Of a stretch of 64,000 bases of DNA, positions 1 to 11,479 are shown piece by piece. This stretch comes from Diphasiastrum complanatum (taxonomy: Eukaryota > Streptophyta > Lycopodiopsida > Lycopodiales > Lycopodiaceae). The notes under the pieces were generated by a model. That model searched no databases. It was not told the DNA's origin and saw only the letters and a list, made by a program, of their open reading frames with translations. The position numbers and the translations under genes were made by a program. The stretch spans positions 49,107,057 to 49,171,056 of the forward strand of contig CM055102.1 in NCBI GenBank assembly GCA_029204225.1, read 5' to 3'. The stretch's first letter is position 1; every line of letters begins with the position of its first letter.

Positions 1-39
1 TTTGAATTACGATAATATCAAATTCAAGATATGGGTGGA

Positions 40-112
40 GAGACTTACAAAATGGGCATGAAAAAAACCTTGACCGCCGCTTCCCAGGTGAGAAGGCCCT
101 GTAGTCTCCAGT
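40..112 (+). repeat. Direct repeat, paired with 2465-2540
   Basis: The stretch starting agagacttacaaaatgggc is repeated, with about a dozen differences, at 2465-2540. It lies at the 3' edge of transposase copy T1 and just ahead of the GA tract and copy T2, so it is probably part of the same duplicated transposon. Confidence 0.6.
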
Positions 113-117
113 CGCTT

Positions 118-1330
118 CTTAGTTGCCTCTCGTGGTTGCTTGAAGCGATTTGGATTTTCTCGACATTCTTTCTTCATAAAACTTCGAGTCTTCCTTGTGC
201 ATGTGGTATGGCCTAGATTTGTCAGCTTTCACCACATCTTGGATCTCCAATTTGTCGTAGCATCATACCTCCCATGCGGCTCACCATCCATTTTTTTATC
301 AAACTACATATCGGAGGAGGGGACTGGAAACTCTTTATACAACTTGTCAACAACATAATTCTTCTGCGCCAGTCCTTGAAAATGTCCTTGTTGAAAAACC
401 ACATGCGTGAGCTGCTCCTACGAGTGATGACATGACTACCCCGGTCATCCTCAACTATGCACTTCTCCACATCTATGTTATAGACGGCAAGAAGTCAACT
501 AGTGGAGAGGTGGCAAAGGGAGTGTCAATAAGAGTGGTGTCGGGCCAAGGAGAAGTGGATAGAGTGGGGGAAGTGTCTGCAACAGGAGAAGTTTGGAGAG
601 GAGTCTGAAGGTGAGAAAGTTAGGGAGAGGATTAAAGAGAAAAATGTTGGGGAGAAGTCTAAATGAGAGTGTCACTAACGTGGTCTAAATAAGAGAAAAA
701 ATAGGTGGATCGGCCTGGTAATAGGGATCACGGTGCCATGGAGTCCCCACAGGAGAAACGAATTCTTGCAATTGGGAGGTGGGTGCCGAAGACTTAAAAA
801 TGTGAGGAGTGAGTATGGGAGTGCCGGGATACTCAGGTGTGATAGATGCAAGAGGTGTAGTATCACATGCCATGCCCCACGTGCCATGCACGCTGCTTCC
901 TGAGTTAGTATTTCTCGATATAAGAAATCCCTATGATGAGGCCTCCTAGAGGGATGTGCACGACTCGAGGTCGCATGAGGCACAACATGATTGGCATCAT
1001 CACCACAACAGGAGCCGCCACTGAGGCAGCTCATTCTATGATTTCTCTTCTTCTGGGAATTCTTGGAACAGCATTGGCATTATCATGCGGGGGGGAGACT
1101 CCCACCGAGATACCCTCGTGGGAGGGGGAAATACCTCGGTCGAAGGGTTGTGGAGATTGGATCTCCTCAGAAAGACAGGATGTTGATGGTTAATCAACCA
1201 ACCTACTAGAACTTCGTGCCTCATGACGAGCCCATAGTCTCTCCATGATTCTGCTTGCATGTGAGGGAGACATCCCATCCATATAACTAAGGAGCTCATC
1301 ATTACTCATGGAGGAAAAACGGACAAACCC
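118..1330 (-). pseudogene. Plant transposase-like pseudogene, copy T1
   Basis: Reading on the minus strand from about 1330 to 118, fragments in several frames give a Ser-rich start (SSMSNDELLSYMDG, then ARHEARSSSRLVD) and, after a diverged middle part, a C-terminal part with KWMVSRMGG and, near 118-200, RFKQPREATKKR followed by a Gly-rich end (GPSHLGSGGQG). The same blocks occur in copy T2 at 2780-3515 in the opposite orientation and in part in T3 at 48.8-49.1 kb. The RFKQ-REATK-R then H-G-GG pattern recalls the C-terminal region of plant CACTA/En-Spm related Transposase_24 proteins; that assignment is my inference. Several frameshifts and stops make it non-functional. No terminal inverted repeats were identified. 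Confidence 0.5.
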
Positions 1331-1334
1331 ATGA

Positions 1335-2460
1335 CTACGGCCAAGATCCCTGACTGAGAGACGTATCATGAGACATAATGGAAACACATGTGGATAATTG
1401 CTGCAAGCAACCAAAGATAGTTTTAGAAATTGCAACCCTATTTAATTTAGTGCAAAAAATAAGTTCAAATAAATAAGTTTAGTTTGATAAATGAACAAAA
1501 TAAATTACTCCTTCCATTCCACCCTAGAAATTATAAATACTGAAGTCAAAGTTCATGGAATTACAGACATAGGTATGTGGTGATAGGTAGTTTTTTGGAA
1601 TCCATTGGAAGACTCTTACACCTCTACCACCTCATGTATACTAAACTTAGGTCATAATTTTACATCTTGAAACAACTAATGCTTAAAGTGAATCATGACA
1701 ACAACCCTGATTAGGGCCATAAATAAATCACATCTAAAAAAGTTCAGGAAAATGTCGAGTCCAAATAAATGAATTTCATTCAATAATGAGTCTGATAGAT
1801 AAATACTAGCTTCATTATACCCGAATAATTACAAATATTGAAATTAAATGCCATGGAATTCAAGACATGTGAATAACACTTTACAAAAAACAAAACAAAC
1901 ATACACACATGATGCAAGACCAAATTTAGTTCAATTACATTATTAGTCAAAGTTCAAGAATATACATAAACCACAAATCTAAAACGTTGACAAATGTACC
2001 AACTAGAATGATAGAACTAAACACAAAAGTAACTATACATATGGATAAGCTAGCTATAGAGTGAAAACACTAGCTAGATCTATCTGATCCATCCATCCTG
2101 GTCATCAGGTGGGGTTTTTTGTTCCTGCACGCGCAACAAACGTGAATTGGTCTTGTGATAAATGTGGTTGGGGTGACTGAGACAACAAATGTAAAGAAGA
2201 TAAAATATATTTGATGTCATACCTCAGGAGCAACATCCCAATTTTATTTGCACACCTTGCCTCTCCAATAACTTGAGTAATGCTTGCGTACTGTGGCCAT
2301 ACACATACATATACTCCTCATGGGTGGGAGACCACCCTACAGCAGATTTTTGCATAAACGTTCCAATTTGTCATGACATATCAAGAAAGTATTTTAGTCT
2401 AGGGTGTGTAAATGAAAAATTCAAAAATAATGATAATAACAAGTCGAATTCAACTTAAGG
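1335..2460. other. Non-coding A+T-rich stretch
   Basis: No open frame longer than about 60 codons with a recognisable product, no RNA gene and no repeat structure were seen here. It separates the inverted transposase copies T1 and T2. Confidence 0.5.
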
Positions 2461-2609
2461 GTTTAGGTAGACTTACAAATGGGCCTGAAAATAAACCTCG
2501 CCACCACTTCCCAAGTCAGAAGCCCCCGTGGTCTCTAGTCAAACCATTAGAGGAGTTTTGAGTTCCAAAAAGACCCTTTAAGAATTCGTGCAAGATGCCT
2601 TTTTTATTA

Positions 2610-2611
<2 letters not shown>

Positions 2612-2690
<79 letters not shown>

Positions 2691-2691
2691 A
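2612..2691 (+). repeat. (GA)n microsatellite, about 80 bp
   Basis: Uninterrupted AG/GA repeats run from 2612 with one phase slip (gaagag) near 2675. Long Arg-Glu or Ser-Leu open frames across it are artefacts of the repeat. It is one of three long GA/CT tracts in the window. Confidence 0.95.
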
Positions 2692-2779
2692 AGTTTGCAT
2701 GCTCATCACATGAATCTCTTTTTTTTACTATTTCTAAAATGTTCATTGGTTGTCTGCAGTATTTTTCATTCCTTCTCTT

Positions 2780-3515
2780 CTGCCCATTATGTCTCACGAC
2801 ACATCCTCCAGTCAGAGTCGTAGTCATGGATCATCCCGCTTTTCCTCCACGAGTGAGGAATCCTTATCCAGCTACTTGGATCAGTTGTCATCCTCGCATT
2901 AGGATAGACTGTTGGAGAAATTGAGGGCTCGATGAGAGGCTCATAGCTCCGGTAGACTAGTTGACTACTCGTCGTCATCTAAGGAGTTTAGTCAACTCCT
3001 CACCTGACTCCACCTCCCGACTACTCTCACATTGGACTTATCCCCTACCTGATGCCACCCTCGTAGACATCCCACCAGCTTACGTCCCACTATCGCATGA
3101 CATAGGCATGGATGGTCGCATAATTGAGAATGCTCATGGTAAGTTGGTCATCTCGCGCACAAGGGAGCTCATGTATATACACTTTTTCTGAGACATATTT
3201 CATGACTGGTGTGAGGTCCACGTAGACTGCAAGAATCATTTCATTGAGCACATGTGCCCAGTTCCCTCCGACAACATGTAGTTTGTATGAAAATGGATGG
3301 TGAGCCGCATGGGAGCCGTTTGATTCGCCGCAAATCGAAGATCTAAGATACAATGAGAGCTGGTAGATCTAGGCCTTCCCACGTGGAAAAAGTCGACTGG
3401 AAGTATGAGAAAAAAGAATTTTGAAAAAGTCCAGATCGTTTTAAGCAGCAGCGAGAGGCAGCCAGACATTAGAGGAGTTCTAAATCCAAAAAAGATCCTT
3501 TGTAAAGATTCTTTT
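2780..3515 (+). pseudogene. Plant transposase-like pseudogene, copy T2
   Basis: Plus-strand frames give a Ser-rich start (SSTSEESLSSYLDQLSSSH, then EAHSSGRLVDYSSSS), a middle block with GRIIENAHGKLVISRTRELM at 3108-3167, then MDGEPHG/KWMVSRMG near 3290-3320 and RFKQQREAARH near 3440-3470. All blocks match copy T1 (118-1330, minus), so the two are inverted copies of one element at roughly 75 percent nucleotide identity by eye. Stops and at least three frame changes show it is dead. Assignment to a plant Transposase_24-like family rests on the C-terminal RFKQ-REA pattern and is tentative. Confidence 0.5.
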
Positions 3516-3796
3516 TTATTTTTTTCTCAAATTTTTCTTACACATGGACCAATCAAAACACTCAAATTTGAAATCTAGGTAACTTAACTTTTTGAGTCCA
3601 CATTTTGATTCCATACTAAAAATGACATAACTTTTTAGTGGTAAGTCCGAATTTAGCGGAGTTTGGTGCATTGCAAATCGCTCGAAAGGGCTTTCCAATG
3701 ATATGTTAGATGACATACTTCTGAGCTACGACTAAAAAGTTATGGCAAATCAAAAGTATTAGTGTTAAGCAACAAAAGAAAAAGTTTTCAAAGGAG
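3516..3796. other. Non-coding, retrotransposon leader-like
   Basis: No gene is seen. The text around 3640-3710 (a run ending gggctttccaatgata) resembles a diverged repeated motif at 36680-36930, where ccctttcaatgctct occurs twice, so it may be old retrotransposon leader sequence. Confidence 0.3.
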
Positions 3797-4245
3797 AAAG
3801 CTACTAGGGCCAAGGGCATTCTTGAGCTTGTGCATTCAGATTTATCCGGTCCCATGCTGGACAAATCAGCAAGGGGGGGGCATACTATCTCATGACCTTC
3901 GTAGATGAGTTTTCACAGAAGGTATGGGTCTTTTTTTGAAGCTGAAATCTGAAGCGTTCAAATACTTCAAACAGTGGAAAGCTTTGGTGGAGAACCACAC
4001 AGGAAGAGGTTAAAGACTCTCAGGTCAGATAAGGGTGGTGAGTATATTTCTAATGAGTTCAAAGATCTTTGCAAAGCATGTGTGATAAAGAGATAGTTTA
4101 CTGCTCCATATACACCGCAACAGAACGACGTGGTTGAGCAAAAAAATAGGTCTATAGTTGAGTGTGCGAGGAGCATGCTCAAGGCAAAGGGATTGCCAAA
4201 TTCCTTTTGGGCGGAAGCGGTAGGAACTGCTACTCTTTGTATAAT
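3797..4245 (+). pseudogene. Ty1/copia integrase core fragment
   Basis: Across three frames the plus strand encodes the copia integrase core: GILELVHSDLSGPM with the first catalytic Asp, a TFVDEFSQKVW-like block, TLRSDKGGEYIS with the second Asp, then [13 protein letters not shown], where VVEQKN stands where NGVAERKN is usual, so the third catalytic Glu is present, and [20 protein letters not shown]. At least four frameshifts and a stop are present and no LTR, gag or RT lies next to it. Its right edge coincides with the start of the 198-bp tandem duplication. Confidence 0.85.
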
Positions 4246-4246
4246 C

Positions 4247-4640
4247 ACGATCCTCTACTTTCCGAAACAATTTGGGGTAACAAAGAGTTGATCTAGTGAT
4301 CTCGCTCGCTCAAGTTGCCCTCAAAATCTTAAAATCGAATATCAGATGCCGTTCCTTACAGTTTGCACCTTCCGACGTAACAGTGATATCCTCAGAGAAG
4401 TCACCATTGCGAGCAAAATCGGAAGGTCAAATTGCAACATAGAAACGATCCTCTGCTTTTCGAAACAATTTGGGGTAACAAAGAGTTGATCCATTGAACT
4501 CGCTCGCTCAAATTGGCCTCAAAATCTTAATATCGACTATCAGATGCTTTTCCCTACAATTTGCACCGTCCGACACAATAGTGTTTTCTTCAGAGAAGTA
4601 TCTATTGTGAGCAAAATCAGAAGTTCAAATTGCAACATTG
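4247..4640. repeat. 198-bp tandem duplication, two units
   Basis: Unit 1 is 4247-4444 and unit 2 is 4445 to about 4640, both starting acgatcctct and ending in a run like gttcaaattgcaacat. They differ at about 25-30 positions by eye, so the duplication is not recent. The units carry no long open frame. Confidence 0.85.
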
Positions 4641-5195
4641 ATTCAGGAGTCACGTGCACTTCATTCATTGCTCATCTTGTGGTGCATTCCAGGCTTACAA
4701 TTTAACCAAATTCATCTCTGCTGAGCTACCTAGAGTAAAAAATAATGCTACAGGGATGGGGATGTTGGACAATCAATCATTATTTACATTCAATAGAGGA
4801 CTTTGGTGGCAATGCAGCTGTAAAGATCAGCGGTCATGTGGTTGAAAGTAGGATTCCTATAGTGACTAAAGCGTCTAACAAGCTTCGTGACAAATTGGGA
4901 CGATTCTCTCATTTCTTTCTTCCCAGCTATTGCAATGAGAAGAAGAGGAAGTTTAAGGCGATATATGGATTCACAAAACCAAGTTTCTTTGGCCCAAATT
5001 GGCAAGCGTCCTACCGCTCTACACCTGCTTTTGGACTCAAGATCTTCATGGCATCTCCACTATTATGATTGGCAATGTTCTTGTTCGTGTTAACCTCATG
5101 TTGATGGTAATAAAACCATTTGGTGAGAAACCTATGGCCTAAAAGAGAGAAGAAAGAGAACAAGAGGTTTTAATTTTGCCATGATAGTAAGCATA
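4641..5195. other. Unrecognised, possible decayed LINE 3' part
   Basis: A plus-strand open frame of 107 codons (4745-5068) and a minus-strand frame of 71 codons (4790-5005) cross here; neither resembles a family I know. Because the LINE remnant at 5200-5880 reads on the minus strand toward this stretch, it may be the decayed distal part of the same element. Confidence 0.25.
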
Positions 5196-5199
5196 CAGA

Positions 5200-5880
5200 C
5201 CAATAGGTATTTCCAGATGACAAAACAATTGACCATGCTAGACAATTAGAATACCACAATGATGAATTTTTCCAAATTGATTTGAGCACGTGCTGCTTCA
5301 CAATAATTATGCATGGTCTTCAAAAATTTCTGAAATTCCAATTGATTATTGGAATAAAAACTCCATGTTGTCCACATAGAATTCATAAGAGATGGTCAGA
5401 TGTGGTAAGTGAAGTTGCGGTCATAAACCACCTAGATCAGCTTTCTTAATCGTTTTGATGATTGGAATAGTTGCAATTGCATACATGAAAGGGGATAACG
5501 AGGATCCTTGCCTTACCTTTCATAAGAGGTGACAAATAGCCATTGGTTAGGAGGATAGAAGAGGCACCCAAGTAAAGAGGAGAGAGCTTGAACCAATTTC
5601 TTAGGCAATTCAAGTTTAAAGCTAGTAGATTATGGATTTGCAACATGCACATTGGAAAAAAAAAAATCACAAAAAAAATGAAACAAGGTGGTCAATACAT
5701 GAGGAGAAGCTTTGCTACCTCATCTAAAATAAACGCCCCACCTTTTCGAAAATCGTGAGGATAGTTCAAGCTATGGTGCAGCAGCAGGGGGATTCCGTCA
5801 TTCGCCCAACAGAATCTCCAATCCAAGAATTAGAGGAGAGCAGAGTCATAGTTTCCTCGGGTGTCTTTAATTTCTTTTGT
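5200..5880 (-). pseudogene. LINE (non-LTR) reverse transcriptase remnant
   Basis: Minus-strand translation in alternating frames gives a block like LYLGASSILLTNGYLSP, then RQGSSLSPFMYAIATIPI, the RT motif usually written RQGDPLSPFLF, and further downstream EFYVDNMEFLFQ, which corresponds to the catalytic F/YADD box. The box reads YVDN, so the second Asp is lost. The order and spacing fit the plant LINE RT palm domain. Frameshifts separate the blocks and no endonuclease domain was seen, so this is a short dead fragment. Confidence 0.75.
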
Positions 5881-5884
5881 CATA

Positions 5885-6225
5885 GTTTTTGAGGTAATTT
5901 GCAAAAGATACACATCAAGCCACCAAGCAAATGATCTTTATGTGAGGGGAAGGGAGTGTCCTGCGTACTGTAATTCAAATGAACTGTAGCGAATCAAAAT
6001 TATAGAAAAAATGTGAAATTTTTCAATAGTTATTTTGAATCAATCCAATCTGGTGATATGAATTATAATACACGATGAATGATTACAGCAAGTCTCATTC
6101 TCACTGATATCGAAATGAGAATAAAAGAACCTGCAGTCAAAGTCTTGCTATACACAGATCAACATACATAGGCACATACATAGAGTTCCTGCTTGAAGTT
6201 TATTTTTGACATTTTGTCTATCAAG
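5885..6225. other. No gene seen
   Basis: Short A+T-rich stretch without supported coding content, between the LINE remnant and the duplicated block of the proline-rich paralogue. Confidence 0.4.
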
Positions 6226-6229
6226 ACTC

Positions 6230-6700
6230 AGAGTTTGTTTATCAGCTACCTCTTCCGATATAATAGTAGTCCTTCATCTCCTTCATCTCCAAGAGTTTGC
6301 TGTCAGCTTACTTTTTCCTTTGCAATGAATGTATGAGCAGAGAGGTTTGCTGTGTACAGTCACAGGCTTTTTTGTTGATTGTCAATTGGGTTTGTCATAT
6401 GTGTATACGCTGTACTCTGATTCTTGCCGTGACAATCTTCGTTGTAGATTCTTATAAAGCTATTCAGATCTGCTGCGTTGGGTATTTTTCGTTGAAGCCT
6501 TGCTGATGTGAAATTTTGTTTGTCGCGCAAGGTTTTGCAGCAGATAATAATCAAGCATACGCTCTGTAAGCCGAACACAATACTCAGTTACTCCATTCCC
6601 TAGTAAATTCCCTTAGCAAGCAGCAATCGTAACAAGACATTGAGCTTGGAACTAAAAAACAAAAGAATCTCGAGTGGTGTATTCAGAACTCTCAGACACC
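6230..6700 (-). other. Conserved 3' flank of the proline-rich pseudogene
   Basis: Read on the minus strand, this block matches the 3' flank of the intact paralogue (19812-20225) with indels: shared landmarks include gcttgattat, cagcaaggcttcaacg, gcagatctgaatagc, attgacaatcaa and gcaaactcttggagatga. It starts with a GTAAGG donor-like site at 6705 and a polypyrimidine tract ending TTTTAG at 6652, as in the other copy. The block is probably 3' UTR or further exons that were duplicated together with the gene. Confidence 0.6.
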
Positions 6701-6701
6701 C

Positions 6702-7765
6702 TTACCTTGCTGTCTCAGAACTTTGAGCCACGACCTCATACTCAGCACCTGTAGTCTCTTGAGCAACAGTAACCTCAGAACCGTAGTCATCATCTCTGCG
6801 CTTTCTTTTCTTCTTATACAGGAGTGCTGCAAGACACAGCAGAATAGCGGCACCAACGATTGCTCCAACAACGATTCCTGCCGTCTGTCCCGGTGAGCCC
6901 ACTCGAGCCATTATCAGGTGTTGGTGCAGGAGAAAGAAAGTGTCTAGGAGGTGACGCACCCTGTCCAGGCGGTGATGAATAAGGACTTAGGGGCGAAGAT
7001 GCAGGAGCCGGATTGCCTGAAGTTGGCGGACTGACTGCGGGTATTGATGGAGATGGAGGAACAGGTGGATGGCCAGGAGATGGCACACCGGATCCTGGTG
7101 CAGGGGAAGCGTAGGTTGGAGTCCATGAAGAAGGTTGCGCACTAGATGTCCGGGAGATCCTGGTGGAGAAGAGAGATAGGGTGGACTAACTGGATGTCCT
7201 GGTGAGGGCGAGTAAGGTGAAGGAGTGGAGTGAAACTGGGAGGCTGGTAAGATGGCGATGGGGAAGGATTTGGATACGATTTTGTAGATGGAGATGGAGC
7301 TGGGCTGTGGTGACTTGGAGCCGGATTGATCTTGGAGATCCCGAAAGAGGAGACAGGTAGGGTGGACTAACTGGATGTCCAGGTGAAGAGTAAGGTGGAG
7401 GAGTGGGAATGGAACTGGGTGGCTGGTACGATGGTGATGGAGAGGGATATGGGTACGATTTTGTAGATGGAGATGGAGCTGGGCTATGGTGATTTGGAGC
7501 CGGGATTGATCCTGGAGATTCCGAAGGTGTTGTAGGAGATGATGATGGAGGAGGATGATGATGATGAGTAGGTGGTGGTGGCAGTGGGGGAGGGTAATAC
7601 TTTGGATGTTTGGGAGGAGGAGGAGGCCTGTCATTGTACCATCCTTGCGTTTGTTGAGCTGAGATTGATAGGATGGTTAACTCCAGCAACAGGTCTGATA
7701 ACCTGGGCAGTCCCCAGCTGCGGGCTTTCGTCTGTTTTCCATATAAAAAGCGCAGATTTATGACG
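6702..7765 (-). pseudogene. Proline-rich membrane protein pseudogene
   Basis: This is the inverted paralogue of the intact gene at 18921-19811. Minus-strand frames give the signal-peptide block LTILSISAQQTQGW, a long (S/P)-rich region with SPAPSPS and GHPVSPPYLS, then IVVGAIVGAAILLCLAALLY, a basic KKKRKRRDDD stretch and the same acidic tail ending SSETAR. It cannot be read in one frame: the 5' end carries two extra bases relative to the paralogue, one C is lost near 7330, and two bases are lost just before the membrane segment near 6925. An internal duplication of about 181 bp (7187-7550) enlarges the Pro region. I call it a pseudogene; an unusual splicing pattern could in theory bypass the shifts. 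Confidence 0.8.
7187..7550 (-). repeat. Internal 181-bp duplication in Pro-rich region
   Basis: The block beginning ggatgtcctggtgaggg at 7192 recurs as ggatgtccaggtgaaga at 7373. Both units encode the YPSPSPS, HHSPAPSPS and GHPVSPPYLS repeats, and the intact paralogue has a single unit here. Small indels between the units add to the frameshifts. Confidence 0.8.
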
Positions 7766-7769
7766 CAGA

Positions 7770-9705
7770 GCCAGAGCAACAGATTGATGTCTGATCAGCT
7801 ACCTAAGAAATTTATCAAATGCAACAGAAACTTTAGCATGAAATTCTGAAGCAATGCTCTGGCCAAGCAATCAAAACTGTTTTGTATGCTATTGTCATTG
7901 TTTATCCAATCAGATCTCAGAATTGAAATTCACAACAAAGAATTTTATTTGCTCCACTATCAATAGGCTACTTGCAGAATGTTTGATGCCTCTATTAATC
8001 GGGCAGTAAGAGCAGGAGCAACAGGACACGAGATTTAAAATCTCTACAATTCATAGCACATTCGGCTACCTGCGAAACAAGAAATATTTGTTCTTAAATA
8101 CCTTCAGATGGAAATCTATACAAGCAATCTTAAATTCACAACTTGCAAGACAGAAGTATCTCGGAAACTGACGTCATAGCTGCAAAATGATCAAAACTCA
8201 AAGACTTCATGGGACATTGAAATTGGAGTACGCTATCACAGAAAGCACGTGCAAAGATAGCAATTGACTATGCGGTTTCTTACAAGCAACCATGTAATGA
8301 ACTAGTTCTTAAATGAACATGCCATTATACTTAGATAAGGATGAACAGGAGCAATGATACACTGAATTAGTGATCAATCATCATCATACTTATATGAAGA
8401 TTAGCTGCAAATTATGGAGAAAACAGCTAGGCTTGAAGACTGAAGTTCATTTGGAGGAGCTTCCTCCAACTATACACTCACCCATCCCACACTACCTTTT
8501 GTATTAGGGTGGGGAATGACATTATTTTTATACACATCATCCTCAATGAAGTGTTGTCGTCCAAATATAGGTAGCTTTTGAAAAAAATTCAAACAAGGAA
8601 TATAAAGAGTACTAAAACTCCTTTAATTTCTTGTGTTACTAAGAGGTTGATAGGTAGTGACTTGCATTGTACAATGGTTCATGGATCCCACTTGTGATTG
8701 CATCTAGAGTTTTTCCAAAAGACAATGTACCTTAGAGCTAATGGGCTGGTTTAGGCACATGACACCAAATAAGTGACTTTCAAACAAGGTGATTTTCATG
8801 AGGTTCTAAGATGGAAAAAAGCTTCTTGTATTATGAAAAAGATTAACAAAATCGTTTCCACCTCAAACTCACTAAATAAATATATGTAAACTCTTGAGAA
8901 TCATCACAATAACTTATGAATATCTTGGCAAAGCTAAAAAATGGACTTTCTATCCAAGGACCTCCCCCATTAATAGGAGCAGTACATGGCTTCATTAGCA
9001 CTTGATGCTTCGCATAGGATATTTGAATTTGGCCGGATATCATAATTACTAGCCACGATTGGTTAGTAGGCAATTGCAGGGCCATCGAATCCAAGGTTGT
9101 GAAGTCTTGGTGGATCATGAAGAGATGTTCACGCTTTCACCCACCAAGTTCCCCACCACCCTTGCTTGAGCACAACAACCATGATTGCTATTGGTAATAG
9201 ATTCTCGCTCGAAATATGGATCATGTCATGATCAAGCTCCTTGGACGTGGGATTACAATTCCATCACTTACAAGAACATGTCAAGGGACCTCCATCAACA
9301 AGTGAGCTAATCCTTTGGTGAAATGCATTCATGCCGCACAGATGCTACCTCAAGATAATCACATCTTGTGTGGAAGGTTGGGAGGCACTCATAATCGGTT
9401 GGCTTGATCAAATTGAGGAGAGTACCTTTGTAGCACTCTCCTATATGAAACCCAAATTTAGAGGAGGAAACAAATGGCAATGGGATGAGCTGAATAAGAG
9501 AAACATCCCATGCTTATTTTAGGCTCAAAGAACACTTGTTGCTCATTGACATACTTCAACCTAACATTGTACACCTATGTGTAAATTGTGTCTATTTGTT
9601 ACAAGTGGTTTAAAGAATAAACATAGATTAATGTCTTGGCAAATGATAAATGATGACTAGGTGGCATATGAGATTAGATACTACTTATACGACACGCGTG
9701 CATGC
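7770..9705. other. Long stretch without supported gene
   Basis: Short open frames (for example 8843-9118 minus, 9331-9522 plus) have no family resemblance that I can see. No LTR ends, PBS or tandem repeats were noticed. The first few hundred bases are the former promoter region of the minus-strand proline-rich pseudogene. Confidence 0.4.
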
Positions 9706-9710
9706 GTGCA

Positions 9711-9784
9711 CACACACACACACACACACAACATACATACTTATACATATATATACATACATATATAAGTATAAGTATGTATGT

Positions 9785-9799
<15 letters not shown>
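9711..9799. repeat. Perfect 31-bp inverted repeat of CA/TG and TA
   Basis: 9716-9746 (alternating AC followed by acatacatacttatac) is the exact reverse complement of 9769-9799, around a 22-base AT-rich centre (atatatatacatacatatat). It can form a cruciform or hairpin and looks like a microsatellite-generated palindrome. Confidence 0.9.
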
Positions 9800-9821
<22 letters not shown>

Positions 9822-9902
9822 ATGAGAGACAGTGAGAGGAGAGAGAGAGAGAGGAGAGAGGAGGAGAGTCGAGAGTAGCGAGATGAGAGATGAGAGAGAG
9901 AG
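9800..9902 (+). repeat. Interrupted GA-rich tract
   Basis: Directly after the CA/TG palindrome come about 100 bases of GA and GAGA repeats with interruptions. It is not coding; the arginine-rich frames through it are artefacts. Confidence 0.9.
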
Positions 9903-9904
9903 AA

Positions 9905-11475
9905 TGGGTCCCAATTATCTTATAGAAAAGTCCTACTCACAAGATTTCACATCTCAAAAAATATACTAAACTATTTAGTGACTTGCATTGCCACAACGAG
10001 ATTATGTGTTGAAGAGTAAGTGAAGTTGTCAATAAAGTCTATAATTGAATGACAAGATGGAGGCTACCGTGAAGATGAAGGCTCTTAGAAGGGGTCATGC
10101 TACTCCACATGCATATTAAGTCCCTCAATTTATGAAAATAAAAGACATGAAAGCCCTACTATATAAATGCATTGCTACCTACATGCATAGAGTTTGAAAT
10201 TAGTTGAAAGACACTTTGAGAGAATTGAAAGCTTTAAAAAGGTCACCTTTTCTAAAGAAATTATCTTTGATGAACATTTACATTTGTTGAACTACAAATT
10301 ATGATTATAGACATGTTAAGGCTAAAAGCTCGTTGAATGGCTAGCTGGAAAGCAGCCAATAGTGGAATGTGTTGCTCTGAGAATGACAAATTTGAATGCT
10401 AGAAATTAGAAACCATGAGGATTGGGCATCCATTACATCATGAATGCAAATGGTTTCTTTCTTCTTTTCACTATTGATAGAACACAAGTGAAGGAATGTA
10501 GCATAACCATGAAGCACATGAAACAAGTCGACACCATTTTCTACCATTGCAAGCTACATGTTAAGCTTGACACAAGTGAGTAATTGAGAGTTAAGGAACA
10601 TGCCCTAGAGCTAAAAATTGGATGAAGTCAACTCCACATTCTTTGATACCACATTCTTGAGACATAGCGTGAAGCTTTGAGAATAATTGCTAAGACTATA
10701 GCACACTCTCATTGGTAGACCTTTTATGACATAGACAACGGAAGCAATGTCGGTGAAAAAGACCTTCAAAATGCAGTTTGTTGAAACGAAAACATAATAA
10801 GAGATTCAAGAGGCAAGTGAGTAAAATATGCCTTCTGTAGCAAAGAGAGGTAAGACTGACATGATTACCAATTCTTGCTAGGGCTATGTGTGAAGTTCCA
10901 ACATAATAATGAATTTCTAGCATAATGAAGAAGAGGAGGGAAGTAACTTATGGTGACCCAACTATGACAACTTGCTACAATAGTTTAGATACTACATATG
11001 AACGGGGATTTGCAAACAAAGAGACAAATCTAAGGATTCTACTTATTTGCAAAGGCCATTTTGTGAGAAGAAGGTGTTTTGTCATCGGGGAAACCAGCTT
11101 CATCATCAAGTATGTAAAGAGCAGTGGTACAAGGAAGTTTTGTTTCTAGTATAGGACAATGCTTTTGCAAAGGTTCAACAAGCTATTTATAACCGACGGC
11201 CTCTGTGAGGGCATGCATTGAGGATGCATGAAGAAGGCAAAAAATAATTCGGGCAACAAATATGTAGTTGAGATACTAAAGAGTTGAGGGGCTATAGATG
11301 ATAGTAGCAATAATAGAGGGTTTGTATAGAGGGGAGCCTAGTAAAGGGTGTAATGAGATATAAACACATGAAGTGAGGACTTGTTAGAATGAAGAGTCGA
11401 CATCATAAATTGAAGACCATCAATTACAAGATGGAAGGATAGGCAAAGTAGAAGGACTATCCTTGTTGAGAAGTG
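9905..11475. other. No supported gene; expected site of copia 3' LTR
   Basis: The copia element at 11480-16620 should have its 3' LTR directly left of its RNase H end, but I find no copy of the 16134-16620 LTR here, so it is lost or diverged beyond recognition. Short open frames (10341-10547 and 10696-10923, minus) match nothing that I know. Confidence 0.4.
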
Positions 11476-11479
11476 ATTT

